Assembly: GCA_015059735.1 (NCBI GenBank)
Contig: SUZX01000009.1
Span: forward strand, 1 to 64,000
Direction of reading: 5' to 3'
Source of the DNA: Rikenellaceae bacterium
GTDB lineage: Bacteria; Bacteroidota; Bacteroidia; Bacteroidales; Rikenellaceae
Length of the DNA stretch: 64,000 nt
The translations under genes were made by a program, and so were the position numbers. The notes beneath the pieces were generated by a model. It was not told the origin of the DNA. It worked only from the letters and a program-made list of their open reading frames with translations, and searched no databases. Of this stretch, positions 16,909 through 26,704 are shown piece by piece. Every line of letters begins with the position of its first letter. The first letter of the stretch is position 1.

Positions 16909-18516
16909 ATGCAGGTTAAGATCAGAAAAATATTCATCGCGCATTGTCTTGCGTTTTTGTTGGTAGGAGTTGTTTCTGCTGTGGCTCAGCAACAAGATGC
17001 AGCTGCCGTACGGCAGCTGCAAAAACTTTCGCATATCTATCGTTATCTATCTCGTCTATACATCGACGACGTAGAGATGGCTCCGTTGACCGAAAGTGCC
17101 ATTAGAGCATTGCTTAACGAATTGGATCCGCATTCTGCCTATATCGACGCAGAGGAGATGAAAGGAGTTAAAGCGAGTTTTGATGGCGAATTTAGTGGCA
17201 TTGGTGTCGAGTTTTCGGTATTGCGCGACACAATCCATGTGGTCAATACAATTACTGGCGGTCCGGCCGAACGAGTAGGAGTACGTCCGAATGATCGCAT
17301 TGTACGGATCGACACAGTTAATGCTGTAGGATTTCGCGCGACAGATGTCCCCAAATACCTGCGTGGGAAATCCGGAACTCGCGTAGAGATCGATGTAGTG
17401 CGTCTTGGGACTCCCGAAATGTTGCATTTTGTAATTGTGCGGGATAAAATTCCACTCAATACGGTAGATGCAGCATATATGGCCGGTAAAAATATCGGAT
17501 ATATCCGTATCAATCGTTTCGGGCATACCACCATGTCCGAATTTCGGCAATCTTTCGAAAAATTAGGCCGTCCACAACGTTTGATCCTTGATTTGCGTGG
17601 AAATGGAGGCGGATTGCTTGATCAGGCTATTGAGATGGCCGGTTTTCTGTTGCCACGCGGTGCCACCATTGTATCAACCGAAGGGCGTGCCGTACCTTCG
17701 ATGTCATTTCGTGCACAACGAAACGGAGGAGAATTTTCGGGCCCTCTCGTTGTTTTACTTGACGAAACTTCGGCCTCGGCCTCTGAGATTGTTGCCGGTG
17801 CGGTACAAGATTGGGATCGGGGAATTATTGTCGGACGCCCAAGTTTCGGCAAAGGGCTTGTGCAACGACAGATACCATTAGGAGATGGATCGGCAATTCG
17901 GCTAACCGTTGCGCGTTACCATACTCCTTCCGGCCGTGTAATTCAACGTCCGTACGAAAAGGGCAAACGTCGCGAATATTATCTCGACCATCTGCGTCGT
18001 TACGATGATACGAAACAAGACTCGCTCGATGCCCAAACTCCCGAATACAACACGCTACGCACCGGTCGTAAGGTTTACGGAGGCGGTGGGATACGTCCCG
18101 ATGTGCTTATACCGACAGATACGACCGGATATACGGCTTATTATGCCAAGTTGATTCGTCGAGGTATTGTAAACGAATATGTCAACGATTATATGGATAA
18201 ACATCGAGAGGAGATCGCACAAATATCTCCGACTTTCGATGATTTCACAAAAAATTACACAATTTCGGAACAAATGATTTCCGATTTGGCAAACTTGGGA
18301 GCAGCACGAGGTGTTGCCATTGATTCTGTATCTCTTGCAACATCACGCCCATTAGCCCGATTACAACTGCGAGCTTTGATTGCACAACGACTTTTCGGGA
18401 CCGAAGGATTCTATCAAGTCATGAATGGAGGTCGCAACGATGCGTATCGACAGGCAGTGATACTGATGGAAGATTGGAAACGTCGAGGTGCTCCACTCCT
18501 TGATGCAAAACCGTAA
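16909..18516 (+). CDS. C-terminal processing protease, family S41
   Basis: The track start at 16873 is a TTG directly after the hisS stop. The ATG at 16909 (MQVKIRKIFIAHCLAFLLVG) begins at the signal peptide and gives 535 residues. A PDZ domain (about 90-175) precedes the tail-specific protease domain with Ser290 in SASASE and Lys315 in FGKG, exactly 25 apart as in E. coli Prc. A C-terminal extension of about 190 residues is typical of Bacteroidetes homologues. It should degrade or trim periplasmic proteins from their C-termini. Confidence 0.93.
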   Translation: MQVKIRKIFIAHCLAFLLVGVVSAVAQQQDAAAVRQLQKLSHIYRYLSRLYIDDVEMAPLTESAIRALLNELDPHSAYIDAEEMKGVKASFDGEFSGIGVEFSVLRDTIHVVNTITGGPAERVGVRPNDRIVRIDTVNAVGFRATDVPKYLRGKSGTRVEIDVVRLGTPEMLHFVIVRDKIPLNTVDAAYMAGKNIGYIRINRFGHTTMSEFRQSFEKLGRPQRLILDLRGNGGGLLDQAIEMAGFLLPRGATIVSTEGRAVPSMSFRAQRNGGEFSGPLVVLLDETSASASEIVAGAVQDWDRGIIVGRPSFGKGLVQRQIPLGDGSAIRLTVARYHTPSGRVIQRPYEKGKRREYYLDHLRRYDDTKQDSLDAQTPEYNTLRTGRKVYGGGGIRPDVLIPTDTTGYTAYYAKLIRRGIVNEYVNDYMDKHREEIAQISPTFDDFTKNYTISEQMISDLANLGAARGVAIDSVSLATSRPLARLQLRALIAQRLFGTEGFYQVMNGGRNDAYRQAVILMEDWKRRGAPLLDAKP

Positions 18517-18658
18517 TTTGGGATAGAAGCAAAAGTTTCCAATGTCGGCTGTAAGGCCATAGAGGGGCTATCGGTTAAAAATTATTACTTTTTTCTTGGT
18601 AGTTATATGAATTATTAATAAATTCGGCTATTGAAAACCAACTTGAAACCTAAAATTC

Positions 18659-18976
18659 ATGTCTCTCTATCCTGTATCGCGCCGTGACAACGATGATTTC
18701 GGCGATCAAATTATTTCGAAGGCTGTCAAAGCCGGACGTCGCACCTACTTTTTCGATGTACGTGCCACACGAGCTGATGATTATTTCTTGACTATTACTG
18801 AAAGTCGCAAAATGACTCAACCAGATGGTTCTATCAATTATGATCGGCATAAAATCTACCTTTACAAAGAGGATTTCGTAAAATTTGCCGATGGTCTTCA
18901 AGAAGTTGTTGACTTTATCAAGCGCAGTAAGCCTGATTTTTTTGCGCAGGAATCCGTCTCGGATAATAAGGAATAA
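18659..18976 (+). CDS. PUR-alpha-like nucleic-acid-binding protein (DUF3276)
   Basis: The 105-residue protein matches the small PUR family of Bacteroidetes and Borrelia: FSDQI-like N-terminus (DDFGDQIISKAVKAGRRTYFFDVR), then YFLTITESRK and a KIYLYKEDFVKFADGLQEVVDFI segment. Two such repeats pack to bind single-stranded DNA or RNA; bacterial members are dimers of one repeat. The role in Bacteroidetes is not settled. It is followed by a very long bidirectional terminator. Confidence 0.9.
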   Translation: MSLYPVSRRDNDDFGDQIISKAVKAGRRTYFFDVRATRADDYFLTITESRKMTQPDGSINYDRHKIYLYKEDFVKFADGLQEVVDFIKRSKPDFFAQESVSDNKE

Positions 18977-18990
18977 TTGTTCTAACTGAT

Positions 18991-19037
18991 CAACAAATAA
19001 ACCGGTCGAATTTGACATTCGACCGGTTTATTTGTTG
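18991..19037. terminator. Bidirectional terminator, 20-bp stem
   Basis: CAACAAATAAACCGGTCGAA pairs perfectly with its complement around a seven-base loop, sitting between the convergent DUF3276 and C1B peptidase genes and having A/T-rich flanks for both directions. Confidence 0.9.
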
Positions 19038-19059
19038 GAATTCGGAGTAGTGAACTACC

Positions 19060-20445
19060 CTACTCTTCGGGCGCAAACATAGGATCCCAAGCAGGTAGCA
19101 GAATAGGTTTTTGTTCAAGCATTTTCAAGATATCGGCTGGAACGTACTTTTTCTCAACCACAAGACGGTACATATACTCATCAAACCATTGATCAGTCAT
19201 GATTAGGTTTCCTTTGTAGCCCGATTTTATGCCCCAGCTGTTTTCTACCATCCATTTTTTAGTTTTTCCGGAAGCATCAATATCAACCGCAATCAATGTC
19301 ATGGCATGCGTAGAACCACTGGCATATGTCATAATACGTTGTTTCTTGTCCATCGGGAAAGAAGTACGGAACAACGAAGCATAATCCATATTGGCAAGGT
19401 CAAGTGTTCCTTTCGTACGGTTTAAGAATTTTCCCACATCGCACGAAAAATACATAGCCGTATTATCTTTGATCGAAGCTATGGCCATCTCTTTAATTCG
19501 CTCGATAGGCAAGTTGATGTACAACCAATTCTCGCCATCATAAACATGTCGATCGTATTCGATTTCATACACTTTGCCATATTCGCGTGCAGGATCGTTC
19601 ATGATCATAACATAGTTAGCTTCAAGATCCTCTCCAATATATTCCTCATAGAAACTTTTCGGAGTATAAGTTTTGGTGCTGACTACATTGCCGGATTTAT
19701 CATATCGCGTCCATTCGAATTGGGTAGGGGGAACACCCAAACATTCCACCAGAATTCGATAAATTTCGGAGAGCATGCCCACTTTGCGATCGGCTACCTG
19801 TTCCGATTTCAATGTGCGTAATTCCAAAGCATATTCGCGCAATTTGAGTTTCAAAATCGTAATCATCTCTTTGGCATTTTCACTTTGGTAGGTCTCCGGC
19901 ATAACCGATTTGGGAACCACACCATATTTCATGATCAGATTCGACACGCCGGTAAATTGACCGCCCTGACTGATAGGATTACGCAACAACCAATCGACTT
20001 TGCGGTCGGATAGATCCAAATCGCGGGTATCAATAATGGCTTGCAGGAAAAGATTTGATTTTTCCAAAAGATCGTAGAACGAGTTGTAATTCTGTGCAAA
20101 TTCAAATGCTGGAAGATTGTGTTTGGCAATCATTTTGGCACGAAGTACATTCAATCCGGTAAAGAGCCAACAACGTCCGGAGGATTTTTGGTTCGTGATT
20201 CCTTTGGTCTTGACCCGATGGGAGAAATGAGTGTCAATCATTGCCAAATTCTCGGAATTCATGGCCAATGTAGCAATAGAATTTGAGGCCAAAGCGTTTT
20301 TTACAGCTTTTTGTTCTGCCGAACCGGTATAACTTTGCCGGATTCGAGCCAACATTTCATTGCTGATGCCACCATTGGGGGCTTGTGCCGAAATGTCAAT
20401 AATTCCCGCAACTAACAATGCTGCACAGAAAAAAAATTTCTTCAT
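19060..20445 (-). CDS. Exported C1B cysteine aminopeptidase (bleomycin-hydrolase/PepC-like)
   Basis: The catalytic triad of the PepC/bleomycin hydrolase family is visible: Gln86 and Cys92 in NQKSSGRCWLFTGLNVLR, His in SGSTHAMTLIAVD, and Asn in VENSWG. Cytosolic PepC forms hexamers that trim peptides from the N-terminus. Unlike classical PepC, this one has a clear signal peptide (MKKFFFCAALLVAGIIDISAQ), so it works in the periplasm. It lies 55 bases downstream of the macroglobulin-like gene on the same strand and may be co-transcribed with it. Length 461 is usual. Confidence 0.92.
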   Translation of the reverse strand: MKKFFFCAALLVAGIIDISAQAPNGGISNEMLARIRQSYTGSAEQKAVKNALASNSIATLAMNSENLAMIDTHFSHRVKTKGITNQKSSGRCWLFTGLNVLRAKMIAKHNLPAFEFAQNYNSFYDLLEKSNLFLQAIIDTRDLDLSDRKVDWLLRNPISQGGQFTGVSNLIMKYGVVPKSVMPETYQSENAKEMITILKLKLREYALELRTLKSEQVADRKVGMLSEIYRILVECLGVPPTQFEWTRYDKSGNVVSTKTYTPKSFYEEYIGEDLEANYVMIMNDPAREYGKVYEIEYDRHVYDGENWLYINLPIERIKEMAIASIKDNTAMYFSCDVGKFLNRTKGTLDLANMDYASLFRTSFPMDKKQRIMTYASGSTHAMTLIAVDIDASGKTKKWMVENSWGIKSGYKGNLIMTDQWFDEYMYRLVVEKKYVPADILKMLEQKPILLPAWDPMFAPEE

Positions 20446-20500
20446 AGTATGGTTTAATTATTAGGTTAGATATTACTTATTTGGCATTATTACGTTATAG

Positions 20501-23200
20501 CTATTGTTTGGCAATCAATCGGTATGTTGCTCTACACAACTCTCCCTCATCGGTTATTCCCTCAATCACAACATTATAATCATTGCGACGGTCTGCTGTC
20601 CAAAATGACATCGTAGCCATTCCCTCTTTGCCACTACGCAGGTCGGGATTCCATGCAATCGTTGTTCGGAGATCTTTTTTGTTGGATGTGGACGGCGTAT
20701 CATAACTCGGAGCATAGAACTCGGCCGGTTTACAGTAACCCGCCACCAAAACATTGGCTATCGATCTGTTGCCGGTGGAAGTGGTACGATTGACATCGCG
20801 CACTTCCAAAATAATCACGCCAAAACGAGAGTTTGCACTCAATCCGACAGCATCTTTGGCTTCTACATAGGCAAGCCTTGTGATATTATCCATAGCATAC
20901 ATGTCGAGCACTCCAATATCTGCCGGAGTTCCATTGACAAGTACTCCGGGAATTCTTTCCTCGTCACCGGGAATTTCTTCTTCCGTTTCCGTTATCTCTT
21001 GATCCGTATCTTCGATAAAGTTATTTGCGATTTTAACTCGCTTACGTACGCGAACATCCACCCCGACAATTTCGAGTTGGCGGAATCGTTGCAACGCATC
21101 ATAAACCGAAGCATAGCGAGTCAAATCACCACTGAGCGAATTGAACGAGTCGATAGCTGTTGCATAAGAGTATTGATTCTCTCGGCTCGCCGTAACGACT
21201 ACCGCATCGATGTCAATCACGCGCATCCCCCCTTCGGTGTAGTATTTCTCTTTTGCCCCTATGAGCATTGCTTCTGTCACCGACGGTTTATACTCCTTGA
21301 AATTCGGACGATTCAACGGAATATTTGTCGAAGGGTATGTTTCAGGGTCAACTTTGATAACCACCGTACGGGTGTTACCTTTGCGATTGAGTGCTTGAAT
21401 ATTGTATTGAATCGTATCGGGAGAATCAATACCTGTGATTCTAAATCGGTTTGTGGCATTGAGTGGGAAGATTCCGTGCATCCGACCGTTCTTTTGAAAG
21501 ATTGCAATGCTTGGTTTTCGAGCTTTGCCGATTATACCCATCACCTGCCCTGTAATACGTTGCTCTTTTTCGACCGGATGTTGTATTTTCAGATGGTCGC
21601 CTTTGAGTATTTTGCCTAAATCGTACCGACGCCAACCGTTTGTAAGCATAATTAGATCGAGATACTCCTTACGGTTTGTATTCTCTTTGTTGAAATATTC
21701 GGCAGGTTTTTCGATATGACCTCGCAGATCAGAACTCAACAACAAGTAGCTGAAAATATTTTCGCTGGCGGGATCAAGTTGCACCGCTTCGGAATCGGTC
21801 ACCGAAACCACGAACTTACCGGATGTGGGACGACCATCGCTGTTACGAAAACGGAAATTAAGCGACACTTTCTCACGAGGCGAGAAATGCGATTTATCAG
21901 CTGTGATCTCTGCGGTAGCAAAGTTTTGGTTATCGACAAACACAAGGCGCTCTGCCACAATATGCTTACTCTCTTTATCTACGATGGAAATCAAAGCAAT
22001 TCCACTCATCATTTTCGATAGTGAAATACGTTTGAGTCGAGAAACATCCTCAATAACCGCCTCGACAACACCTCGTGTTTGAATCACTGCTGCCAAGCGC
22101 GTAATAGGGAGATCGGGAGTTGTTGCGACTTTCATCAAAATTGAATTTCCGGTACTGTGTTTCACCTGTATTGAGCACCCCGAAACAAGAGCGTTAGGTA
22201 GATTGAATGTGCGGGTCAATCCTTTTTCCGAAGTTATGGTCGCCGTGTATCGTTTGTCGGCCTGCGCAGTCATCAAAAATACACCCATACCTTTATGACG
22301 AGACTTTATATCACAGAGTACATTGCCGTTATTATCACTGATATAGCCTTCAACTTCAACCGATTTACCATCGGTGCCGATTGCTTTGAATGCAACGATT
22401 TGGGGCATTCCCGCAATCAAATTACCTCCCTCCGGTAGAAATTGTACTGCAAAATCGTTGGAAAACGAAGGAAGCTGAAAGGTACGTTCAAGGATTCGAC
22501 TATTTGCCGTAATTCGCACCCGCAAGCAATCACTGAGGGTATTGGAGGGACGAAATTTTATGGTAACGACACCTTTCTCATTGCTCCTTGACATATATGC
22601 TTTCGACTTACCTCGTAAGTTGAGCGTATATTCCATATCCTGATTGGCGATGGGACGTCCGAGACTGTTTCTAAACGTTATACGTGCAACAACCGACTTA
22701 TCACTATTGGTGCTATAACTAACATGCGTTTGAATGGCATCATCGATGTAGTTTCCAATCTCAATCTCCTTTCGAAAAAGAAACTCTTTATCAAAGTTAC
22801 TCATCCACCTGGTATATGCTCGCAAAGTGTAACGTCCTGCATCAAGTTTGGTTGAGAGCGGCATGACATTGGAGAATCGACCTTTGTCACTCAAAACTTT
22901 CAGTCGGGTAATCAAACGCCCATCTGCACTGATCAGTTCAACATAAAGGAATGAAGACTCAATAGCAGGAGTAAATAATGTAGGATGAATCAAGAATGCG
23001 CTGAAATAGATATTCTCACCTGCACTATAATAGGGTTTATCGGTAATGAGATAGAGTTTTTCTTGTTTTCCGACTTTTTGATAATAATCGACAAAAGCGT
23101 TCTTTGTTATCGTGTAAAAATTCACAGCTGCAGTCTGCGCCGAGGCAATATACGACAACAATAGCAGACAACATGCCAAGATATAGTGTTTCTTGTTCAT
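20501..23200 (-). CDS. Macroglobulin (MG2) / TonB-plug-like exported protein
   Basis: The ORF opens with a TTG; the ATG one codon later is used (899 residues). The signal peptide ends YIASAQ. An MG2 domain (KLYLITDKPYYSAGENIYFSAFL, about 48-70 onward) is followed by several beta-sandwich repeats. A region near 690-830 resembles a TonB-receptor plug (VVVTAS.., IPGVLVNGTPADIGVLDMYAMDNITRLAYVEAKDAVG.., FGVIILEV), but there is no beta-barrel. A final Ig-like domain ends the protein. Proteins with this layout are common in Bacteroidales and unassigned; a periplasmic or surface scaffold interacting with a barrel is a guess. Confidence 0.85.
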   Translation of the reverse strand: MNKKHYILACCLLLLSYIASAQTAAVNFYTITKNAFVDYYQKVGKQEKLYLITDKPYYSAGENIYFSAFLIHPTLFTPAIESSFLYVELISADGRLITRLKVLSDKGRFSNVMPLSTKLDAGRYTLRAYTRWMSNFDKEFLFRKEIEIGNYIDDAIQTHVSYSTNSDKSVVARITFRNSLGRPIANQDMEYTLNLRGKSKAYMSRSNEKGVVTIKFRPSNTLSDCLRVRITANSRILERTFQLPSFSNDFAVQFLPEGGNLIAGMPQIVAFKAIGTDGKSVEVEGYISDNNGNVLCDIKSRHKGMGVFLMTAQADKRYTATITSEKGLTRTFNLPNALVSGCSIQVKHSTGNSILMKVATTPDLPITRLAAVIQTRGVVEAVIEDVSRLKRISLSKMMSGIALISIVDKESKHIVAERLVFVDNQNFATAEITADKSHFSPREKVSLNFRFRNSDGRPTSGKFVVSVTDSEAVQLDPASENIFSYLLLSSDLRGHIEKPAEYFNKENTNRKEYLDLIMLTNGWRRYDLGKILKGDHLKIQHPVEKEQRITGQVMGIIGKARKPSIAIFQKNGRMHGIFPLNATNRFRITGIDSPDTIQYNIQALNRKGNTRTVVIKVDPETYPSTNIPLNRPNFKEYKPSVTEAMLIGAKEKYYTEGGMRVIDIDAVVVTASRENQYSYATAIDSFNSLSGDLTRYASVYDALQRFRQLEIVGVDVRVRKRVKIANNFIEDTDQEITETEEEIPGDEERIPGVLVNGTPADIGVLDMYAMDNITRLAYVEAKDAVGLSANSRFGVIILEVRDVNRTTSTGNRSIANVLVAGYCKPAEFYAPSYDTPSTSNKKDLRTTIAWNPDLRSGKEGMATMSFWTADRRNDYNVVIEGITDEGELCRATYRLIAKQ

Positions 23201-23217
23201 CAATTTAGGATTTGGTG

Positions 23218-23225
23218 CAAATTTA
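23218..23225 (-). promoter_or_regulatory. -7 element of the MG2/plug gene
   Basis: On the minus strand TAAATTTG matches TAnnTTTG 17 bases before the ATG. Confidence 0.55.
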
Positions 23226-23395
23226 TTAAAATTTGGTTAAAATGTCTATTTAGCAACGATTTTTTTACACGGTATCTGATGCTACAACAATAAATTGGTG
23301 AATTACCACAACAGAGAGTTGGTCTCAAAGGAGTTTCTTCCTGAAATTTACAATTGCGCCCCGCGATATAATCATTAAAATATACTATCTTTGCA

Positions 23396-23403
23396 TCAAA
23401 ATC
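23396..23403 (+). promoter_or_regulatory. -7 element upstream of the DUF368 gene
   Basis: TATCTTTG, an exact match, lies 85 bases before the chosen ATG and 25 before the track's earlier start. Confidence 0.5.
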
Positions 23404-23488
23404 ACCCAACTTCGGCGTAACAACAGCAATGTTAATCCGATCCGAAAAATTGGTAGAAAGATACTCGGTGTGTACTAATTGTTTGATT

Positions 23489-24424
23489 ATGAAATTTTCT
23501 CGACTCTTGCTACTCGCACTGAAAGGTTGCGCTATGGGTATGGCCGATGTTGTTCCCGGAGTATCGGGCGGAACTATTGCTTTCATATCTGGCATCTATG
23601 AAGAGTTGATCAATTCTATACGACGTTTCGATTTCACTGCGTTGAAACTGCTTTGTAAAGGTCAAGTGAGCAAATTGTGGCACTATGTAAATGGCGGATT
23701 CCTATGTCCCGTATTGTTAGGAATTGCCATAGCTATTTTCTCTTTGGCTCGACTGATGACCTATTTGTTGACACACCACCCCATTGCCATTTGGTCTTTT
23801 TTCTTCGGATTGATCGTTGCATCTGCTTTGTTGGTATCACGAGAGATCGGGCGTTGGGATCTGCGAACTGTTTTATCGTTGATTGTCGGCGTGGGTGTTG
23901 CATGGTGGATTACGATAGCTTCACCTGCCGAAACTCCTGAAACATGGTGGTTTGTAATGCTGTCGGGGGCCATAGCCATCTGCGCCATGATTCTACCCGG
24001 CATTTCAGGAGCATTCATACTATTACTGATGGGAAAATACCAATATATTATGCAGGCAGTTGGCGATTTCAACATCCCTGTTATGGCGATCTTTGCAATC
24101 GGTGCTGCTGCCGGTATCATCAGTTTCTCGCATCTGCTATCTTGGTTGCTTAAACATTGGCACGATGTTACCGTCTCCTTATTGATGGGCTTTATGGTTG
24201 GATCACTCAATAAAGTATGGCCATGGAAAGAGGTTATCGAAACCTATCTTGATAGTCATGGTAAAGCCCAACCGCTTGTCGAGGCAAATATTTCGCCTGC
24301 ACAATTTGAACTATTAACCGGTCGGGATGCCGAATTGTGGCAAGCCGCAGCTCTTTGCATGGCGGGATTCGGCATAATCCTCGGGATTGAAATGATTGCA
24401 AAATTAATCGCAAAAAACAAATAA
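23489..24424 (+). CDS. DUF368 membrane protein, PopT-type undecaprenyl-phosphate transporter
   Basis: I start at the ATG encoding MKFSRLLLLALKGCAMGMADVVPG because family members begin just before the G-x-A-M-G-x-A-D-x-x-P-G-V-S-G-G motif; the track's 20 extra residues are hydrophilic. The product is 311 residues with about eight membrane segments and two related loops, ADVVPGVSGGT and AMILPGISGAF, indicating an internal duplication. DUF368 (PopT) proteins were shown in other bacteria to return undecaprenyl phosphate across the membrane for reuse in wall synthesis. It is five bases upstream of aroE. Confidence 0.88.
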   Translation: MKFSRLLLLALKGCAMGMADVVPGVSGGTIAFISGIYEELINSIRRFDFTALKLLCKGQVSKLWHYVNGGFLCPVLLGIAIAIFSLARLMTYLLTHHPIAIWSFFFGLIVASALLVSREIGRWDLRTVLSLIVGVGVAWWITIASPAETPETWWFVMLSGAIAICAMILPGISGAFILLLMGKYQYIMQAVGDFNIPVMAIFAIGAAAGIISFSHLLSWLLKHWHDVTVSLLMGFMVGSLNKVWPWKEVIETYLDSHGKAQPLVEANISPAQFELLTGRDAELWQAAALCMAGFGIILGIEMIAKLIAKNK

Positions 24425-24429
24425 AAGCC

Positions 24430-25170
24430 ATGAAACGTTTCGGATTGATTGGCCGACCGCTTGTGCATTCCGCATCGGCACGTTACTTTACAGAGAAGTT
24501 TAGTCGAGAGGGGTTGTCGGATTGTTGTATATATGAATTACACGAATTATCGACAATTGCCGAATTTCCCGCATTGTTGAACACTTATCCCGAATTGTGT
24601 GGGTTAAATGTCACCATTCCTTATAAACGCGAGGTGATGACCTTTCTTGACGAACTCTCCCATGACGCTCGGATGATCGGTGCGGTAAACTGTATTCGAC
24701 GTTATTCGGATGGCCGTTTGGTAGGACACAATACCGACATTATCGGATTGCGCGCGTCACTCGACCAGCTGTTGGGGACAGATCAACCCGAAGAAGCTTT
24801 GATCCTCGGCACAGGAGGTGCATCGCAAGCCGTGCAATATGCTTTGACCGAACGAGAAATTCAGTTTGCCCTCGTATCGCGAGATATGGCCAAAGGCAAC
24901 TATACTTATGATAATCTTCCGTGTGAGGTGGTCGAGCGCAGTCGTTTGATTATCAATGCATCACCCGTAGGCACTTATCCGACTGTCGATGCCGCTCCAA
25001 AGATTCCATATGCCTACGTGACCCCCGATCATTACCTGTTCGATTTGGTCTATAATCCTCCTCTTACACAGTTTCTCGATTACGGTCGCCAGCGCGGAGC
25101 TCATATCCTCAACGGCGAAATCATGTTTCGCACACAGGCTGAAGCCTCATGGAAGATCTGGGATGAATAA
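24430..25170 (+). CDS. aroE: Shikimate dehydrogenase
   Basis: AroE reduces 3-dehydroshikimate to shikimate with NADPH in the aromatic amino acid pathway. Visible: GLIGRPLVHSASA (substrate Ser motif), NVTIPYK with the catalytic Lys, GAVNCI, HNTD with the catalytic Asp, the nucleotide loop LGTGGASQAV, and NASPVG. At 246 residues it is slightly shorter than E. coli AroE (272), a common length in Bacteroidetes. It is probably expressed with the upstream DUF368 gene. Confidence 0.95.
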   Translation: MKRFGLIGRPLVHSASARYFTEKFSREGLSDCCIYELHELSTIAEFPALLNTYPELCGLNVTIPYKREVMTFLDELSHDARMIGAVNCIRRYSDGRLVGHNTDIIGLRASLDQLLGTDQPEEALILGTGGASQAVQYALTEREIQFALVSRDMAKGNYTYDNLPCEVVERSRLIINASPVGTYPTVDAAPKIPYAYVTPDHYLFDLVYNPPLTQFLDYGRQRGAHILNGEIMFRTQAEASWKIWDE

Positions 25171-25188
25171 AGACGTGATAAAACAAGT

Positions 25189-25223
25189 GTGGGTGTCCAA
25201 GAATTTTATGGACACCCACTTTT
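25189..25223 (+). terminator. Terminator after aroE
   Basis: GTGGGTGTCC pairs with GGACACCCAC and is followed by TTTT. It sits between the convergent aroE and caspase genes. Confidence 0.8.
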
Positions 25224-25253
25224 ATAAGACGAATTCGCAAAGCTCTTACCCGT

Positions 25254-26678
25254 TTATTTTAGAGTCAATTTTCCCCAATTGTTTTTCACATCATCACTGA
25301 CCATAATCGCGGGAACTTGCAACTTTTCGTTTGTCAGGAACGACTCTTTTTTCACGTTGGATTGAATGTATTCGGCCAAATCTTTATAATTGACTTCGCC
25401 TTTGCTCTCTTGCAACTTTTTAAGCAAGAAATAGGTAAACAATCCATGTTTCTTATCTTTGTAAGTCATTGCCGTTTCATCGCCCGAAGCAGCCGAGAAA
25501 ACCACCGTATTACCCGAGAGAGTCTCTTTCTTGGCTTCACGGGCAACACCACGAGCCGCCACAAGCATCGAGCCGCCTTTATTGGCACCCGTAAAGCAGG
25601 CATCCATAAAATAGGTTATGTTGGCAGCCTTTGAATCCGACAATTTTTTGTAAAGTTCACTCAACGGATAACATGAGGCTACATTATTTCCTTTGCCATC
25701 TGTCGGGATGATATAAGCATCACCCGTGTGTTCGTCGGGGATTCCGTGTCCGCAATAGTAGATGATAGCACGCGACTTATCGAAAATATTCATAGCTTGC
25801 ACAATCTTATTTATACCATCGGCCATGATTCCGCCGGTAGCATTTTCATAATGATAGATTTGGCGTTTGGGGATACCCAAAGTCTTGATGCAATACTCTT
25901 TGAATATACGACCATCATTCAGCGCAAAATCGACATTATCGACAAACGAATATTGCTCATTCGCAATAATCAACACAAACGTGTCGTTCGCTTTACTCTC
26001 GGTCATGGGGATATTGATGTCGACATCCGATGTCGGAGCGAGAGTTGTTTGAACTGCCACATTTGTAGGGGCTTTTGCGTTCGTATTCTCTGCCACATTC
26101 GTAGATGCGGGTTGCGGAGCGGCTTGTGGGGCTTGTTGCGGAGCGGTATTGCCGGAGGGATTACCCATCTTTTGCGCAAACAATGCTTCCTTGCGTTTAC
26201 GCACCTCTATACATCGATCTTTTACATCTTCCGGAAGTTTATCATAATGTTTCCAAACTTTCTTATCGGGATTTTGCATATTAAAAGCTTTCACCGATAT
26301 ACTTGGCGGTAATACCGTATGCCCATTGAAATCGACCAATCCATATCTTGCAGAAGTTAGTCTTTTTTGCCCTTTGGGGCTGCGAAATACCAAGATACAT
26401 CCTTTTGCATAATTAACATCTATGGCAGCACATTCACACGGAATGATGAGTCGGTCATCACCATCAATCAATCCATAAGCCGGGAATTTACCAAAGACAG
26501 AGGAGTAGCGATCTTTCTCTGCAATTAGACGGTATCCCAAACAAAGTGTACCATCGGATACCCAGTAAGTTTTACTGCCCAAATCGATGGTGCGTGAAAA
26601 ACCTTTCAGGTTATCTTTTTGTCCGAATGCCGAAAACACAATCAGCAGGGAGAACAAACTAAAAATAATTCTTTTCAT
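25254..26678 (-). CDS. Exported caspase-family (C14) protein with WG-like repeats
   Basis: The 474-residue protein has a signal peptide (to about Gln20), two WG-repeat-like units (YGLIDGDDRLIIP near 68-80; YGLVDFNGHTVLPP near 112-125), a Pro/Gln/Ala-rich linker (about 172-225), and a caspase-like domain with the dyad His311 (YYCGHGIPDE) and Cys361 (FMDACFTGA). Bacterial C14 proteases usually cleave after Arg or Lys; the substrate here is unknown. It is the last gene of a minus-strand operon with a DUF4384 protein (27 bases upstream) and an LPP20-like protein, all predicted to be exported. In other bacteria DUF4384 is often fused to caspase domains, which supports a functional link. Confidence 0.88.
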   Translation of the reverse strand: MKRIIFSLFSLLIVFSAFGQKDNLKGFSRTIDLGSKTYWVSDGTLCLGYRLIAEKDRYSSVFGKFPAYGLIDGDDRLIIPCECAAIDVNYAKGCILVFRSPKGQKRLTSARYGLVDFNGHTVLPPSISVKAFNMQNPDKKVWKHYDKLPEDVKDRCIEVRKRKEALFAQKMGNPSGNTAPQQAPQAAPQPASTNVAENTNAKAPTNVAVQTTLAPTSDVDINIPMTESKANDTFVLIIANEQYSFVDNVDFALNDGRIFKEYCIKTLGIPKRQIYHYENATGGIMADGINKIVQAMNIFDKSRAIIYYCGHGIPDEHTGDAYIIPTDGKGNNVASCYPLSELYKKLSDSKAANITYFMDACFTGANKGGSMLVAARGVAREAKKETLSGNTVVFSAASGDETAMTYKDKKHGLFTYFLLKKLQESKGEVNYKDLAEYIQSNVKKESFLTNEKLQVPAIMVSDDVKNNWGKLTLK

Positions 26679-26704
26679 AAGTCATATTGATTTTGTTAGT
26701 GTAT

